A stretch of DNA of 64,000 nt from Siphonodentalium dalli (lineage: Eukaryota > Mollusca > Scaphopoda > Gadilida > Siphonodentaliidae), in NCBI GenBank assembly GCA_032622095.1, contig CP136064.1:188033794-188097793 (forward strand), in the 5' to 3' direction. The notes beneath the pieces were generated by a model, which ran no database searches, was not told the origin of the DNA, and saw nothing but the letters and a program-made list of their open reading frames with translations. Shown here in pieces: positions 42,223 to 53,945 of the stretch; position 1 is the first letter of the stretch, and each line of letters starts with the position of its first letter. The position numbers and the translations under genes are program-made.

Positions 42223-44920
42223 ATTATACCCCCATATAAAATGGGGGGTATACTGGATTGATTGCGTCCATCCGTCCGTCACACTTTCTCTGTCTGTCCG
42301 TCACACTTTCTCCCTCAGTGTGTCTGTCCATCCGTCCGACCTCATAACTCGAACAACTATGAACCAATTTCAATAATTTTTTGTATTCAATCTCCTTAGG
42401 ACCGCCTCTCCGCATGATGCTAATTGCGGTGCGGTCTGACTTTTTTTTTTTTTTAGCTCACCTGGGACGAAGTCTCAGGTGGAGCTATAGTCATCACTCG
42501 TCGTCCGTCCGTCCATCCATCCGTCAACAATTCTTTAAACATCTTCTCCTCTGAAACCATCAGACCGATTGGGTTTATATTTGGTGTGGATGTTCCCTAG
42601 GTGACTCTTATTCAGATTTGTTCAAATGAGGTCACCAAGTCAAATAGTTTTGATCTCAGGACCATAACTATTTTTCCACATAGTAATTCTTAAAACGTCT
42701 TCTTTTCTGAAGTTGTCTGGCCGAATGGGTTCATATTTGGTATGAGGGTACCTTGGGTATCTTGTGGTTCAGATTTGTTCAAATGAGGTCACCAAGTTGA
42801 TTAGTTGAGAAACCAGGGCCATAACTCTATTCCTCCATAGTAATTCTTAAAATGACTTCTTTTCAGAAAACATTGGTCGATTTAGCTTATATTTGGTACG
42901 GAGGGACATTGGGTGTCTGGGGTTCAGATTTGTTCAAATTGGGTCACTGGGTCAAATAGGGGCAGAGCCAGGTACATAACTCTAAAAACAAAAATCCACA
43001 CATAGGCATGAGCTATCCAATGCTGTAATCTAAGTATTTTTTGTCCGATTGTGTTCATTTTTGATATGTAGGTTTATAATGACACACCCCTCACCTGTAT
43101 AGTTTTTGGTATCGATTGGTTGATCAGTTTAGAAAATAATTAACCCTGCACACAAATGCTATCTGTTATTGAATGAGATGATATAGCTACCTGACACCTG
43201 ATCCTAAGGCCACAATGTTATCTCAAATAGGGTCGAATAGGGGAAAGGCCAGGGGCATACTTTCCCTCTATAGTAACCCTTGAAAAGTTTTCTTTGAAAG
43301 AATCGCCAGGTCTATTTTAATAGCTCACATTTAATATTGAGGCTCCTTTGGTAATTCATGATATGTCTTTGCAAGAACCAAATGGCCTACATGTCTTTTG
43401 CTTATATTTGGTATGAAATGACCTTGGGTGACAGGAATTCAGATTTGTGAAAATGGGATCACAGAATCAAATAAGGGCAGACTAAGGGACATAACTCTCC
43501 ATAGTAATTCTTAAAACGTGTTTGCAAGAATTAGTTGGCATTTTTAGCATGGAATGTTCTTGTTTGATTGGAATTCAGATTTGTTAAAATGGGGTCACCA
43601 GGTCAAGTAATGCCCAAGCGAAAGTCTGTTTCCCTTCATAATAATTCTTAATATGCTTCCTTCACAAGAACCATCAGGTCTATTTTACTGATAATTACAT
43701 GTAGTATGAAGGGTAACCTGGGTTCTTTGGTGACTGGGATTCAAATTTATTCAGATTGGGTCACCAGGTTAAAAATGGCGGTACCAGGGACATAACTATT
43801 TGTCTCTACAGTAATTCTTAAAATGTCTTCTCAGGAGAGGTTGGACTATTTAGCTTACATATAGTATGGAAGGTCCTTTGGTGACTGAGAGTCTGAGAGT
43901 CTGAGATACATATTTGTTAAAATGAGGTCAACCTGTCAAGAAATGACGGGGCTATGGGGACTTAACACTTCTGTGTCTAATAAAATCATTAAAATATAAA
44001 ATTCATTAAAACATCTACCTTGGAAGTTGGAACTACCTGACTGATTAATCTGACATACATATATGGTATTTTTGGGTCCATGGATAATTGGGCTTCAAAC
44101 ATGTCTAAATAGTTGTATAAAAAGGCACTTGTGAGATTGGAAATTTCCAACAATTGAGAAAGTTTGAGATGTCGGTTGTGAAATTCCAACTTAAGACTTG
44201 GGAGTCTGGAGCCTGGTCGGGAGGGGACATGAGCTGGAGGAGGGGGGGGGGGGGTGATCAGTAGTGTACAGTTGGTAATTTGAAAGTAGATATTCACCGA
44301 TCTAAATACATGAAGCCTCTCTATCCACATATCCTGTTTAGATCTACTTCTTTTAAAGTGATTATGAAAAGTTCTGACTGTTATGGTCTCCAGAGTCCCA
44401 GTCTTATCAGTCTTTGCAGTCTGGTGAGCGACCCCACAGTCTTTGACTGTCTTGTTAAGTTACACCTTACTTTTCGACTTATTTTGACTTATTTTATTCT
44501 GTCCGACTTAATAACTTTAACAAATATGAACCGATTTCAATAATTTTTGGTATACATGCTTCTCACAACACCCTCTCTACATGATGCGGCTCAGGGTTGG
44601 CTCGGACTGTTTTTCCTAACATTACACTTCATTTTCGACTTATTTTGACTTAGAAAATTTTGGGATTTTTTTTGTGTGGATGCTATCAAGTTAGGATATT
44701 TTCCGAAAGTTTCTTCGAATATGGGTTCGGAACAATGATTTTTACCACAGTTTTGGGTCCGTCCGTCTTTTTTTATGTACAAGCTTCTTGCGACACCATA
44801 TCGATATTATTAATCCAAAATTTTCTTTAAAGTTAAAAATCTTTTTTGTTGGGTTTACGGATAATGCGGGTTGAATTTGCCATGGTGAGGGTATGCTAGC
44901 ACGCGAGTGCACACCTCTTG
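42223..44920 (+). mobile_element. Hairpin-headed element (TATACCCCCAT type), split by a nested relative
   Basis: The opening hairpin TATACCCCCAT...ATGGGGGGTATA (42226-42252) is followed by CCATCCGTCCGTC. The body resumes after the nested element at 44455 (TTCGACTTATTTTGACTT, GAACCGATTTCAATAATTTT, matching 42361-42381). It ends with GAGTGCACACCTCTTG at 44920. Same general plan as the elements at 36883, 50168 and 51082. Confidence 0.6.
42455..44454 (+). mobile_element. Nested hairpin-headed element (AGCTCACCTGGGACGAAG type)
   Basis: Opens with AGCTCACCTGGGACGAAGTC and its inverted partner CTCAGGTGGAGCT (42455-42486), then CGTCCGTCCGTCC. The body is about nine or ten strongly diverged tandem units of around 165 bp, each with CAGATTTGTTCAAAT(G)AGGTCACC, CCATAACTCT and TAGTAATTCTTAAAA words. 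It ends AGTCTTTGACT plus GTCTTG at 44454, where a short 3' hairpin again precedes CTTG. Related copies: 55192-55730 and 58480-58770. Confidence 0.65.
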
Positions 44921-45990
44921 TTGAAATTCAATTGAAATCCTACTTATAAACACATAGCTAGATACTGTTTTGAGGAGCCAATCAAAATGTTTGTTTCTTT
45001 TAATCTTGGGATAAGATCAAAGATGGCGTGGCGAAGCTGACACAGCAAGATTTACCGAATGAAATGTCAACTAAAAACTATTTTCTCTTCCAAATTTTAA
45101 TGGAATCATATGGGTAAATCCTTAAGCAAATGTCACTTAAAATACATGTACATCAAGACTGTTGTGAGTAGATGAGCGCGAGGTATTTTTGTAAAGCTCA
45201 ATGTTATGTTGATCCAGTAAAATTAAATTCGCAGCGCGATATTTCGCAGTAGGTGTTGAACTGAAGGAATAGACTGAAATCACACTAAAAATTTAGCTAC
45301 ATGTACTGTATTTAGCTGTATTTAGCTACATGAGCTCATTTGGCACCTGTGCCCGACCTGATAAAATTATAAAATTTTCTGTGAGAATGAAGAATCATTT
45401 CACGGATGAATTTTGGAGCATATGGGATTAATATAGTGTTTACATATTAGTGCTGAAACGATTAGTCAACGTCGACTGGTATATTTCGTCAATAATCGAT
45501 TAGCAATCTCCTTGTCGACTAAACACCATATTTCTCAGAAAGGTATAGATAAAGTTTTATTGATAACAATCATTGCTGCATGCAATATTCTTCCGTATTC
45601 ACAGTCGCCCATGTGTATAAAGCACAGATGATTGTGGTGGACCCCAAATACGACCACCTGTTTCATGTTGCTGATCTAGTTATTCAGTCATCATGCGGGC
45701 GATAGCAGGACACTTCTGATGTCTCATTGGAACAATCTAATTGTCATTGCTCAGCTATGTCGCATCAGCAGAGTTACTACTTAGTACTGTACACGTTCAC
45801 ATATTGTAAGTGTGGTGCCTTTGGTCTACGGCATTATACGTCCAAAGTTGCAATAGAAAGGTTATGGTTGTTTATGACACAGTGAATTATACAAGATCAA
45901 ACCAATTCCGATGTGACCACGTGTTCACTCACTCCTGTCTGGCCATTGGTACATGTATATGTTTTATACTGAGGTGGATTATGTCCTTAT
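44921..45990. other. Intronic sequence, nothing recognised
   Basis: AT-rich. A short sub-repeat TACTGTATTTAGCTGTATTTAG lies near 45304. No gene seen. Confidence 0.4.
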
Positions 45991-48045
45991 TAGCTCAACT
46001 TTTCTTTGTAAAGTTTGAGCTATTGCCATGGCTTGGTATCCGTCGTCCGTGTGTGTGTGTGATTCGTCAACAATTTCCTTTAGCACGGGCTACGGGTCGT
46101 ACCTTTGGTCGGATCATTATGAAATTTGTCATGTAGATGCAGGGTTCCCGCGGGTCCTTGAAAACCCTTGAATACCCTTGAATTTAAAAATCATTGTTCA
46201 AGGGCCCTTGAAACCCTTGAATTCCAGTACCAGCCCTTGAAAACCCTTGAATGTTAACCTAATATATAAACACAAGTTAGAAGGTATACACCAGGTTATA
46301 ACGCAATGCGAACGCACGATGTCAACTCGCATAGAAACATACAGTGACCTAATATAACGACCTTTGACCAACTGACATAGAATGTAAATAGTGGCTATTG
46401 CGCGCTATGAATTTCACACTGTTTACAGTAGTAACAATCGATCGAGTAATTATGTATTGCTCATTGTGATTGGTCAATGACTATCCCCTCCAGCTATTGA
46501 CAAATCAAATTGCGTGTAACATATCCGAAGTTGGCTGAAAAAACAGCGTGTTACCAATGCTCGAACTTTATTGATGAAATCTATACTATATAGCTCAAAT
46601 TAACAATGGTAATTGAAGATGGTGGTTTTTGTATTGATGACTTTCCAACCAGAACCATTTCTAAACATGGGACTCTATCGCAACACGCATCCTATTCAAG
46701 AATCTTTTATCGAATGAGTTGTGGGCAGTGCAAGATATATTTCACGATAGCGGAGCTGGAGTGAATTATGAATATGTGCCTTCCGCAAAGAGTTTAATAA
46801 AATATTGTAGATTATGATGCAAGTTGTGTTTTGTATTAATTTCACACCCTTGTGTGGATAAGTTTAATTCAATCCATGGATGTGACTACCATTGATACTA
46901 AAACTACCTTTACTGTGATTTATGGCTAATGAAAAACCAGTAATTAGATGTGCATCACATAAGAGGATTGTTAGCATTATGGCTTGTGTTCCTCTTGATG
47001 TATACAACAATATGTATTCAATGGTTGTTATCCATTGAATACATGTGTCTCATGCCCACATGTTGAATAAATACTGTTAACACAGCACCCTACTTTTTCC
47101 AGGTTACAGGCTTTCCGCCCCACAGTTTCTTGAAAACCCTTGAATTTTTAGCATATAACTCCTTGAAAACCCTTTAATTTTGACCCCGAATACTCCTTTG
47201 AAACCCTTGAATTTCATATGAAAATAGCTGCAAGAACCCTGAGATGGGAACGAGTCATTTTGGGGTCATTCGGCAAAAAAACATGGCCACCAGTGGCCAT
47301 CTTGGATTTCAAAATTCAATCCATTAGCACGGGCTACAGGTCCTACTGTTCGTCTGATCATCATGAAATTTGTCTTGGATGTTAATATTGACAAGTAGAT
47401 GGGAACGAGTAATTTTGGGGTCATTCGGCCATAAAACATGGCCGCCAGCAGCCATCTTTGATTTGACTCTTTGCATGACTAAATCCTTTGGCACGAGCTA
47501 CAGGTTGTAGCTTTGGTCGGATCTTCATGAAATTTGTCATGGATGTTAACAATGACATGTAGATGGGAAACGAGTCATTTTGGGGTCATTCAGCAAAAAA
47601 ACATGGCCACCAGCAGCCATCTTGGATTTCAAAATTCAATCCATTAGCACGGGCTTCTTCTAATCATCATGAAATTTGTCATGATTGTTAATATTGACAT
47701 GTAGATGGGAACGAGTAATTTTGGGGTCGTTCGGCCAGCCGCCAGCCAGCCGCTGTCTTGAATTTTACTCTTTGCATGACTAAATCCTTTGGCACAGGCT
47801 ACAGGTTGTAGCTTTGGTCGGATCATCATGAAATTTGTCATGGATTTTAACAATGACATGTAGATGGGAAACGAGTCATTTTGGAGTCATTCTGCCAAAA
47901 AATATGGCCGCCAGCAGCCATCTTGGATTTTACTCTTTGCATAACTAGGTCTTTCATCATTCCACATTCCTAATCACTCCATTGACTGTAAAACATGAAA
48001 TTATTCCCTTTCCAAGTTGAGCTACAGTGTCATTGACACTTTCAT
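45991..48045 (+). mobile_element. Hairpin-headed element (TAGCTCAACTTT type) with about 160-bp tandem units
   Basis: Opening hairpin TAGCTCAACTTT...AAAGTTTGAGCTA (45991-46022), then CCGTCGTCCGTGTGTGTG. The body is tandem units carrying GGCTACAGGT, ATCATGAAATTTGTCATG, GGGAACGAGTCATTTTGGGG and CATGGCCGCCAGCAGCCATC, spaced about 155-165 bp. It ends with a perfect small hairpin AGTGTCATTGACACT (48026-48040) plus TTCAT. The first unit is interrupted by the element at 46140-47241. Relatives: 5228, 6298, 49370-49885 and 52069-53945. Confidence 0.65.
46140..47241. mobile_element. CAGGGTTCCCGCGG element with CCCTTGAA subterminal repeats
   Basis: Starts CAGGGTTCCCGCGGGTCC and ends CAAGAACCCTG. AGATG lies on both sides (46135-46139 and 47242-47246), and removing the element with one AGATG restores the host repeat (GTAGATGGGAACGAG). 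Many TTGAAAACCCTTGAA-type words crowd both ends (46156-46255, 47128-47215). The interior is AT-rich without a gene. The superfamily is uncertain; a 5-bp duplication is short for hAT. Fragments of the same family lie at 38884-39015 and 39580-39672. Confidence 0.7.
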
Positions 48046-48861
48046 GTCAGTTATATTTCTAATCAAGTCATTGACTCATTGCCATATAACCCACACACCC
48101 TATAAAGCAGACCAACAGGTTACAAGGTATATACATGTAGCTCACTAAATGTTATACCTGTAACAAGTAGAACCGCATAATATACATGTACATGCACGGT
48201 TGTGATATTGTCAAGTGCAAAATAGACTGCATGCACCAGGACTTAGGAAGCTTGCTGCATCCAGCTATATCAAAGTCTCTATAGTATTTATGTCCGTCAC
48301 TTTGTCGGGAACTCACGTGAACATTACTTCAATGCTGACGTTTACCCCAATATACTATGCTATGATTGATCTACATCATTGCAATTTTTTTATCACGACA
48401 GCCTACGGTAGGAATAGAAGTAGGACAATGCATCGAGATACAACCACACACAATACTTGTACCAATTGGAAGCCCCAAATTTTGTGGTATCACGGTATGC
48501 TGTAATTTTTGTAAATTATGTACATGTATACTGTCACTGTAGCTACATTGTAACCTTGCAGCTGTCCACTGTCTCATAATCTGCCTAATCGCTGGCTGCC
48601 AATAACTTTATCTACATAAATAGTTTTGCATCGCGCTCAGGATGTGATACATTGATTTGTCATCTAAAAATCGTGTTGCTTGAAATCACAATTAATCTTT
48701 GCAACCCTGCTTGCAAGAGATGTACATGTACTTATTAATTTAAAAGGCCATTAATTAATAGATTGAGCCTGACATTGCTGTTCTTTTAACTATCATTGGC
48801 TTTGAAATACTCCTTTAAAATACAATCAGATATGTTCACTAATTATTTGTAAAATATACAG
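48046..48861. other. 3' part of SRSF1-like intron 1
   Basis: No mobile element recognised; ends with TTTGTAAAATATACAG, a plausible but pyrimidine-poor acceptor. Confidence 0.5.
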
Positions 48862-49172
48862 GGATGCAGAAGATGCTATATACAAGAGAGATGGCTACAA
48901 CTATGACGGATATACACTAAGGGTTGAATTCCCAAAAGGAGAAGATCCAGGCAGAGGTGGTGGTGGTGGTGGTGGAAGTGGTGGTGGTGGTTACCGTGGT
49001 GATTTTGGAGGTGGCAGCAGCTATGGTGGTGGTGGTGACCGTGGTTCAGGCTTTTTCGGCGGTAGAGGGAGGGGAGGTGGTCGTGGTGGTCCCCGTGGTG
49101 GTGGTGGTGGTGGTGGTGGAGGACGTGGAGGACCTCCAGCAAGACGAAGTGAATACAGAGTTTTAGTATCAG
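48862..49172 (+). CDS. SRSF1: SRSF1-like exon 2 (end of RRM1 and glycine-rich linker)
   Basis: Begins with the last base of the split Arg codon, then [20 protein letters not shown] closes RRM1. A glycine-rich linker of about 65 residues follows, with [23 protein letters not shown] and RGGPRGG segments. It ends [13 protein letters not shown] with the donor G|GTGAGA. The linker between RRM1 and the pseudo-RRM is clearly longer than in vertebrate SRSF1 and has RGG/FGG character. RGG/RGR spots are typical arginine-methylation sites. The GGT-rich coding also gives long false frames on the other strand. Confidence 0.92.
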
Positions 49173-49964
49173 GTGAGAAATAAATACATTTAGATTGCTG
49201 ATTTCAACAGGGATTGTGCCGTTTCAATCTTGCTGACATTAAATTTTGTTTCTCCCTGAAGGAAACTCAATCCAACCTCTAAAAAAAACTTTTTTGGTTA
49301 ATTCCTTTGGCACATCATCTGGGTGATCACTTGATGGTAGTCATCATTGGAAAAAACATTGCCGCCATTTTGTATTTTACTCTTTGCATGGCTTAATCCT
49401 TCGGCACGCCCTACAAGCCACATCCCTCATCTGATCGTCACTAAGTAATTTCATATGGATCTTCGGAGTGACGACTAGATTGAAGCCATCAATTTGTTCC
49501 AAATTTTGTTACATGGATTTCACATTTGAATCCATAGGCACACCCTGCAGCCAATATTTATTGTAAAAATGTTTTGTAAATTTACAGGCATGTTCAGGAT
49601 CACTTTTAGATGGGAGCTATCGAATTTGAACAATATTCTATTAAAAACATGGTCACTGCCAGCCTTCTTTGATTTTACTCTTTGCATCACTAATATAAAT
49701 ATTTCAGCATGCCCTACACCCAACATTTTTCATCCAATTGATCCTAAACTTCATATGGCTCTTTGGGTTGATCTCTGGAATAACATTTAAACTATCAGCA
49801 TTCCTTATCCCCATTGACTAATGTATGACATTATTCCCTCTCCAGGTCGACCTAGCATCATTGACACTTTCATTTACCGTATATCCAGACAAAACATCAA
49901 GAATTGCATGTATATTTGAATCAACTTACGGTAAATATATCCCATTTCTTCTTTTAATTTGAAG
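49173..49964 (+). other. SRSF1-like intron 2 with a degenerate repeat copy
   Basis: GT at 49173, AG at 49963-49964. Positions 49370-49885 are a worn relative of the 45991-48045 family, ending in CATCATTGACACTTTCATTT. Confidence 0.8.
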
Positions 49965-50137
49965 GTTTGCCACCAACTGGTAGTTGGCAAGATTTGAAGG
50001 ATCACATGAGAGAAGCTGGAGATGTGTGTTATGCTGACGTCTTCAAGGATGGTACTGGTGTAGTTGAGTTTGTCAGGAAAGATGACATGAAATATGCTGT
50101 GAGAAAACTTGATGACTCAAAATTCCGCTCACATGAG
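49965..50137 (+). CDS. SRSF1: SRSF1-like exon 3 (pseudo-RRM)
   Basis: Completes a Gly codon, then reads [20 protein letters not shown] and on to [11 protein letters not shown], with the donor [18 protein letters not shown] is the invariant motif of the pseudo-RRM of SRSF1 and its close relatives and contacts GGA RNA motifs. The phase joins exon 2 correctly. The next exon should begin GE(T/S)-x-IRVK and carry the Arg-Ser repeats; none was found up to 64000, so the following intron is probably at least 13.8 kb long and the gene is only partly inside the window. Confidence 0.93.
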
Positions 50138-50167
50138 GTAAGTGCGGTCTTAAATATTCATATGTGT

Positions 50168-50957
50168 AATTATACCCCCCCGCAACGAAGTTAGGGGGTG
50201 TATACTGGAGTCAGCTTGTCCGTCCGTCTGTCCGTGGACACAAATTTGTCCGGAGTTTTTCTCAGTCGTTTTTTGATCAATTTCCGTGAAACTTGGCACA
50301 GACATCAACCACCATGGGAACCTGTGCACCTGCGATTATGACGTCTGTCGGACTTTTTTTGGTGGAGTTATCTCCCCTTTTACGACTTAGAATTTTTTCG
50401 CAACATGTATACTTTTGTCCGAGCTTTTATTCCTACATTTTTTGGTCAATTTTTTAAAAACGTGGCACAGATATTTAGTACCATGGGAACTTGTGCACCT
50501 GCGATTATGACGTCTGTCCGACATTTTTGGTGGAGTTATCCCCCTTTTTCGACTTGGAAACTTTTTTGCAACATGCATAATTTTGTCCGAGCTTTTATTC
50601 CTACATTTTTCTGTCAATGTTTTTTAATCTTGGCACTGTTATTTAGTACCATGGGAACCTGTGCACCTGCGATTATGACGTGTGTCCGACATTTTTTGAG
50701 TGGAGTTATTCCCCTTTTTCGACTTAGAAATGTTTTCGCAACATACATAATTTTGTCCAAGCTTTTATTCCTACATTTTTCGGTCAATAGGTTTAATATT
50801 AGGGTTATGGTTGTACACCTGCAATGGGAACTGTTAATTTATTATTTTAACTAAATGTTTACTGACATGTGAAACATCTTAGTATTTTAAAAACAGGGGG
50901 GTATCCGTAGTCCCATTGGGACTATCCGTAGTCCCATTGGGACAGTCACACCTCTAG
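50168..50957 (+). mobile_element. Hairpin-headed element with three 168-bp units and CTAG 3' end
   Basis: Opens with TATACCCCCCC...GGGGGTGTATA, then GTCCGTCCGTCTGTCCG. Tandem units of about 168 bp (GCGATTATGACGT at 50332, 50501 and 50669). The 3' part has the 22-bp block ATCCGTAGTCCCATTGGGAC twice. The last hairpin GTCCCATTGGGAC (50931-50943) is ten bases before CTAG (50954-50957), followed by T. A hairpin shortly before CTRR is the known Helitron 3' signature. It lies 30 bp after SRSF1-like exon 3. Confidence 0.65.
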
Positions 50958-50997
50958 TTTTAACAGACATTTCTGAGTTAAATGTGCCTGTCATTTG

Positions 50998-51081
50998 CAG
51001 AATGAGGTCCCCAGAGGCTGAATTTAGTGATACTATCTCACATAGTGGGCTCACATCACTAAATTCACCCACTGGGGACCT
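50998..51081. mobile_element. GAGGTCCCCAGA MITE, one of about six copies
   Basis: GAATGAGGTCCCCAGAGGCT and TGAATTTAGTGAT face ATCACTAAATTCA and ACTGGGGACCTAATT, so the ~84 bp folds back. Other copies or fragments: about 54325-54412, 56235-56325, 56749-56830, 57030-57120 and 58758-58830. Several are flanked by GACATTTGCAG-like or TGTGTCTGACA words, which may belong to the element or to a preferred target. Confidence 0.65.
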
Positions 51082-51884
51082 AATTATACCCCCTGCAACG
51101 AGTTGTGGGGGGGTGGGGTATACTGGAATCAGCTTGTCCATCCGTCGCACCGTCCGTTCGTGGACACAAATTTGTCCGGAGTTTTTGTCAGTTGCTTTAT
51201 GATCATTTTCTGTGAAACTTGGCACAGACATCAACCACCATGGGAACCTGTGCACCTGCGATTATGACGTCTGTCGGACATTTTTTGGTGGAGTTATCCC
51301 CCCTTTTTCGACTTAGAAATTTTTCCAACATGTATAATTTTGTCCGAGCTTTATTCCTACATTTTTATGTCAATTTTTTTTAAACTTGGCACAGAAATTT
51401 AGTACCATGGGAACCTGTGCACCTGCGATTATGACGTCTGTCCGACATGTTTTGGTGGAGTTATCCCCCTTTTTCGACTTGTCAAATCTTCTCAAAATGC
51501 ATAATTTTGTCCGAGCTTTTATTCCTACATTTTCTGGTCAATTGTTTTGAAACTTGGCACAGATAATTAGTACCATGGGAACCTGTCCACCTGCAGTTAT
51601 GAGGTCTGTCCGAATTTTTTTGTGGAGTTAGCCCCATTTTTCAACTTAGAAAATCTTCTCAAAATGCATAATTTTGTCCGAGCTTTTATTCCTACATTTT
51701 TCAGTCAATAGGTTTTAGGATTACGGGTTAAGAGGTTCAAGATTAGTGTTAGGGCTTAGGGGATTTAGGGTTACCTGTTCACATAATTTCAGTGCCCAAT
51801 ATACAGTAATGGCTACTACATTAAAATAACATGTTGAATACGGGGGGTATACCTCAGTCCCATCTGAGACAGGCTCATCTCTAG
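51082..51884 (+). mobile_element. Second hairpin-headed element of the 50168 type
   Basis: Same opening (AATTATACCCCCTGCAACGA), 168-bp units at 51258, 51427 and about 51594. 3' hairpin CTCAG..CTGAG (51853-51868), 12 bases, then CTAG (51881-51884) and T. Differences from the 50168 copy are spread over its length, so this is a separate insertion rather than a recent tandem copy. Confidence 0.65.
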
Positions 51885-51949
51885 TTGTGGTTAGGCCTCA
51901 TCTTCTCTGGAAAGTTTGTTTATCAAATTTCTATAAGATTCAATTTTTT

Positions 51950-52068
51950 GTCCCCCGAAAAATTTATTTTCGGGGGGACTATAGAAACGGGCTCCGTCCG
52001 TCCGTCCGTCCGTCACACTTTTTTACGGAGTTATTAACCCTTTTCGACTTAGAAAATTTCAACATTTT
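51950..52068 (+). mobile_element. 5' fragment of another hairpin-headed element (GTCCCCCGAAAA type)
   Basis: Hairpin GTCCCCCGAAAAA...TTTTCGGGGGGAC (51950-51979), then CCGTCCGTCCGTCCGTC. It is interrupted at 52069 by the next element. A TTTAACGGAGTTATTAACCC word at 54088 may be its continuation. Confidence 0.55.
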
Positions 52069-53945
52069 TAGCTCAAATTTACTTTGTAAAGTTTGAGCTA
52101 TTGCCATGGCTTTGTCGTCCGTGTGTGTGTGTGCGTGATTCGTAAACAAGTTCCTTTAGCATGGGCTACATGTCGTACCTTTGGTCGGATCTTTATAAAA
52201 TTTGTCATAGATGTTGACATTGACATGTAGATGGGAACGAGTCATTTTGGGGTCATTCGGAAAAAAAACATGGCCGCCAGTGGCCATCTTGGATTCAAAA
52301 TTCAATCCATTTTACTCTTTGCATGACTAAATTGTTTGGCACGGGCTACAGGTCCTACCTTTGGTCGGATCATAATGAAATTTGTCATGGATGTTAACAA
52401 TGACATATAGATGGGAACGAGTCATTTTGGGATCATTCGGCCATAAAATATGGCCGCGGGCAGCCATCTTGGATTTTACTCTTTGCATGACTAAATCCTT
52501 TGGCACGGACTACAGGTCATACCTTTGGTTGGATCATTATGAAATTTATCATGGGCGTTGACATTGACATGTAGATGGGAACGAGTCATTTTGGGGTCAT
52601 TCGGCAAAAAAACATGGCCACCAGTGGCCATCTTGGATTTCATGATTCAATCAATTAGCACAGACTACAGGCCGGAGTGTTCGTCTGATCATCATGAAAT
52701 TTGTCGTGGAAGTTAATATTTACATGATGGGAACGAGTCATTTTGGGATCATTCGGCCATAAAACATGGCCGCGGGCAGCCATCTTGGATTTTACTCTTT
52801 GCATGACTAAATCCTTTGGCACGGGCTACAGGTCATACCTTTGGTTGGATCATTATGAAATTTGTCATGGGCGTTGACATTGACATGTAGATGGGAACGA
52901 GTAATTTTGGGGTCATTCGGCAATAAAACATGGCCGCCAGTAGCCATCTTGGATTTTACTCTTTGTATGAGGCAAAAAAAAAAAGATTGTATGTTTCCGC
53001 TAACGGAGCGAAAAAATTAGGGTAGGTAGGTAGGAATTGTTTTTATTTTTTTATTTTATTTTGATATTTTTTATCCAGCTGCAGAAATTTTGAATTACCT
53101 CGACCGAAGTGACATAAAATGCCAACTTGTGTTGTGGGGAAAGTATTACTTGATAAACACAGTGGAAATATACATTAAGATTGATGAAAGATCAAACTTA
53201 CTTCATGCTTAAGTATGTTTTTTATTATTCACATACCACATTTTCATAAATTTGGCTATAAACTTGGTACGAAATCGATGTCACTAACTTTTTATAAGAA
53301 TTTTACCCATAATACCGCCACTATACTGTACTTGTGTCTTGTATTGTGATGACTATATCCCATTGTCTGGAGGTAGCCAGTACACCCAACCTAGCATGCC
53401 TGGCTTTGGAAACAGTAGCATGAGTAGCTGGACCCCTAACATATGTGGTGATAACCTCTATACATGTATATATACAGATACACACCCACCATGTCTGTTG
53501 ATAGTGTTCCTATCGGTACTCTTGATCTCCATCATTATGAAATTTGTCATGGCTGTTGACATTGACATGTAGATCGGAACGAGTCATTTCGGGGTTATTC
53601 AGCCCTAAAACATGGCCGCCAGCAGCCATCTTGGATTTTACTCTTTGCATGACTAAATCCTTTGGCAAACCATACAGTCCACTTCCCTCATCCGATCATC
53701 ACCAAACTTCATATTAAATCTTGATATTGATCTCCTAGATGGAAGCTATCAAATGTTTTTGAATTTCATTGGAAAACATAGCCATTAGCAGCCATCTTGG
53801 ATTTTACTTTATATATCTCTTCATGTTGATAATCTAGTATTACTTAGACCTTTCAACTTTCTGCATTCCTAATCGCTCCATTGACTGTAACATATGAAAT
53901 TATTCCCTTTCCAAGTTGAGCTACAGTGTCATTGACACTTTCATT
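52069..53945 (+). mobile_element. TAGCTCAAATTT hairpin-headed element with tandem units
   Basis: Same plan as 45991-48045: hairpin 52069-52100, CCGTGTGTGTGTGTG, about six or seven units of 150-165 bp, terminal hairpin AGTGTCATTGACACT (53925-53939). An insertion at about 52972-53523 begins with the GGC-A-run-TTTCCGCTAAC...TAGGTAGG repeat also seen at 9552, 11228 and 59963. Confidence 0.6.

Larger units (their letters stand above)
29637..48861 (+). other. Intron 1 of the SRSF1-like gene (19.2 kb)
   Basis: Bounded by GT at 29637 and AG at 48860-48861, with matching codon phase on both sides. It is filled with at least six nested or adjacent mobile elements, listed separately. No other coding exon recognised inside. 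Confidence 0.85.

Noticed and set aside
42455-44454. Long terminal repeats or retroviral genes in the repeat-rich intron
   Set aside because: No gag/pol frames and no direct terminal repeats; the repeats are internal tandem units behind a hairpin.
45810-46136. 108-codon frame across a repeat start
   Set aside because: It overlaps the hairpin and tandem units of a non-coding element and has no domain.
48876-49166. His-rich and Val-rich frames over SRSF1-like exon 2
   Set aside because: Shadow frames of the GGT-rich glycine linker.
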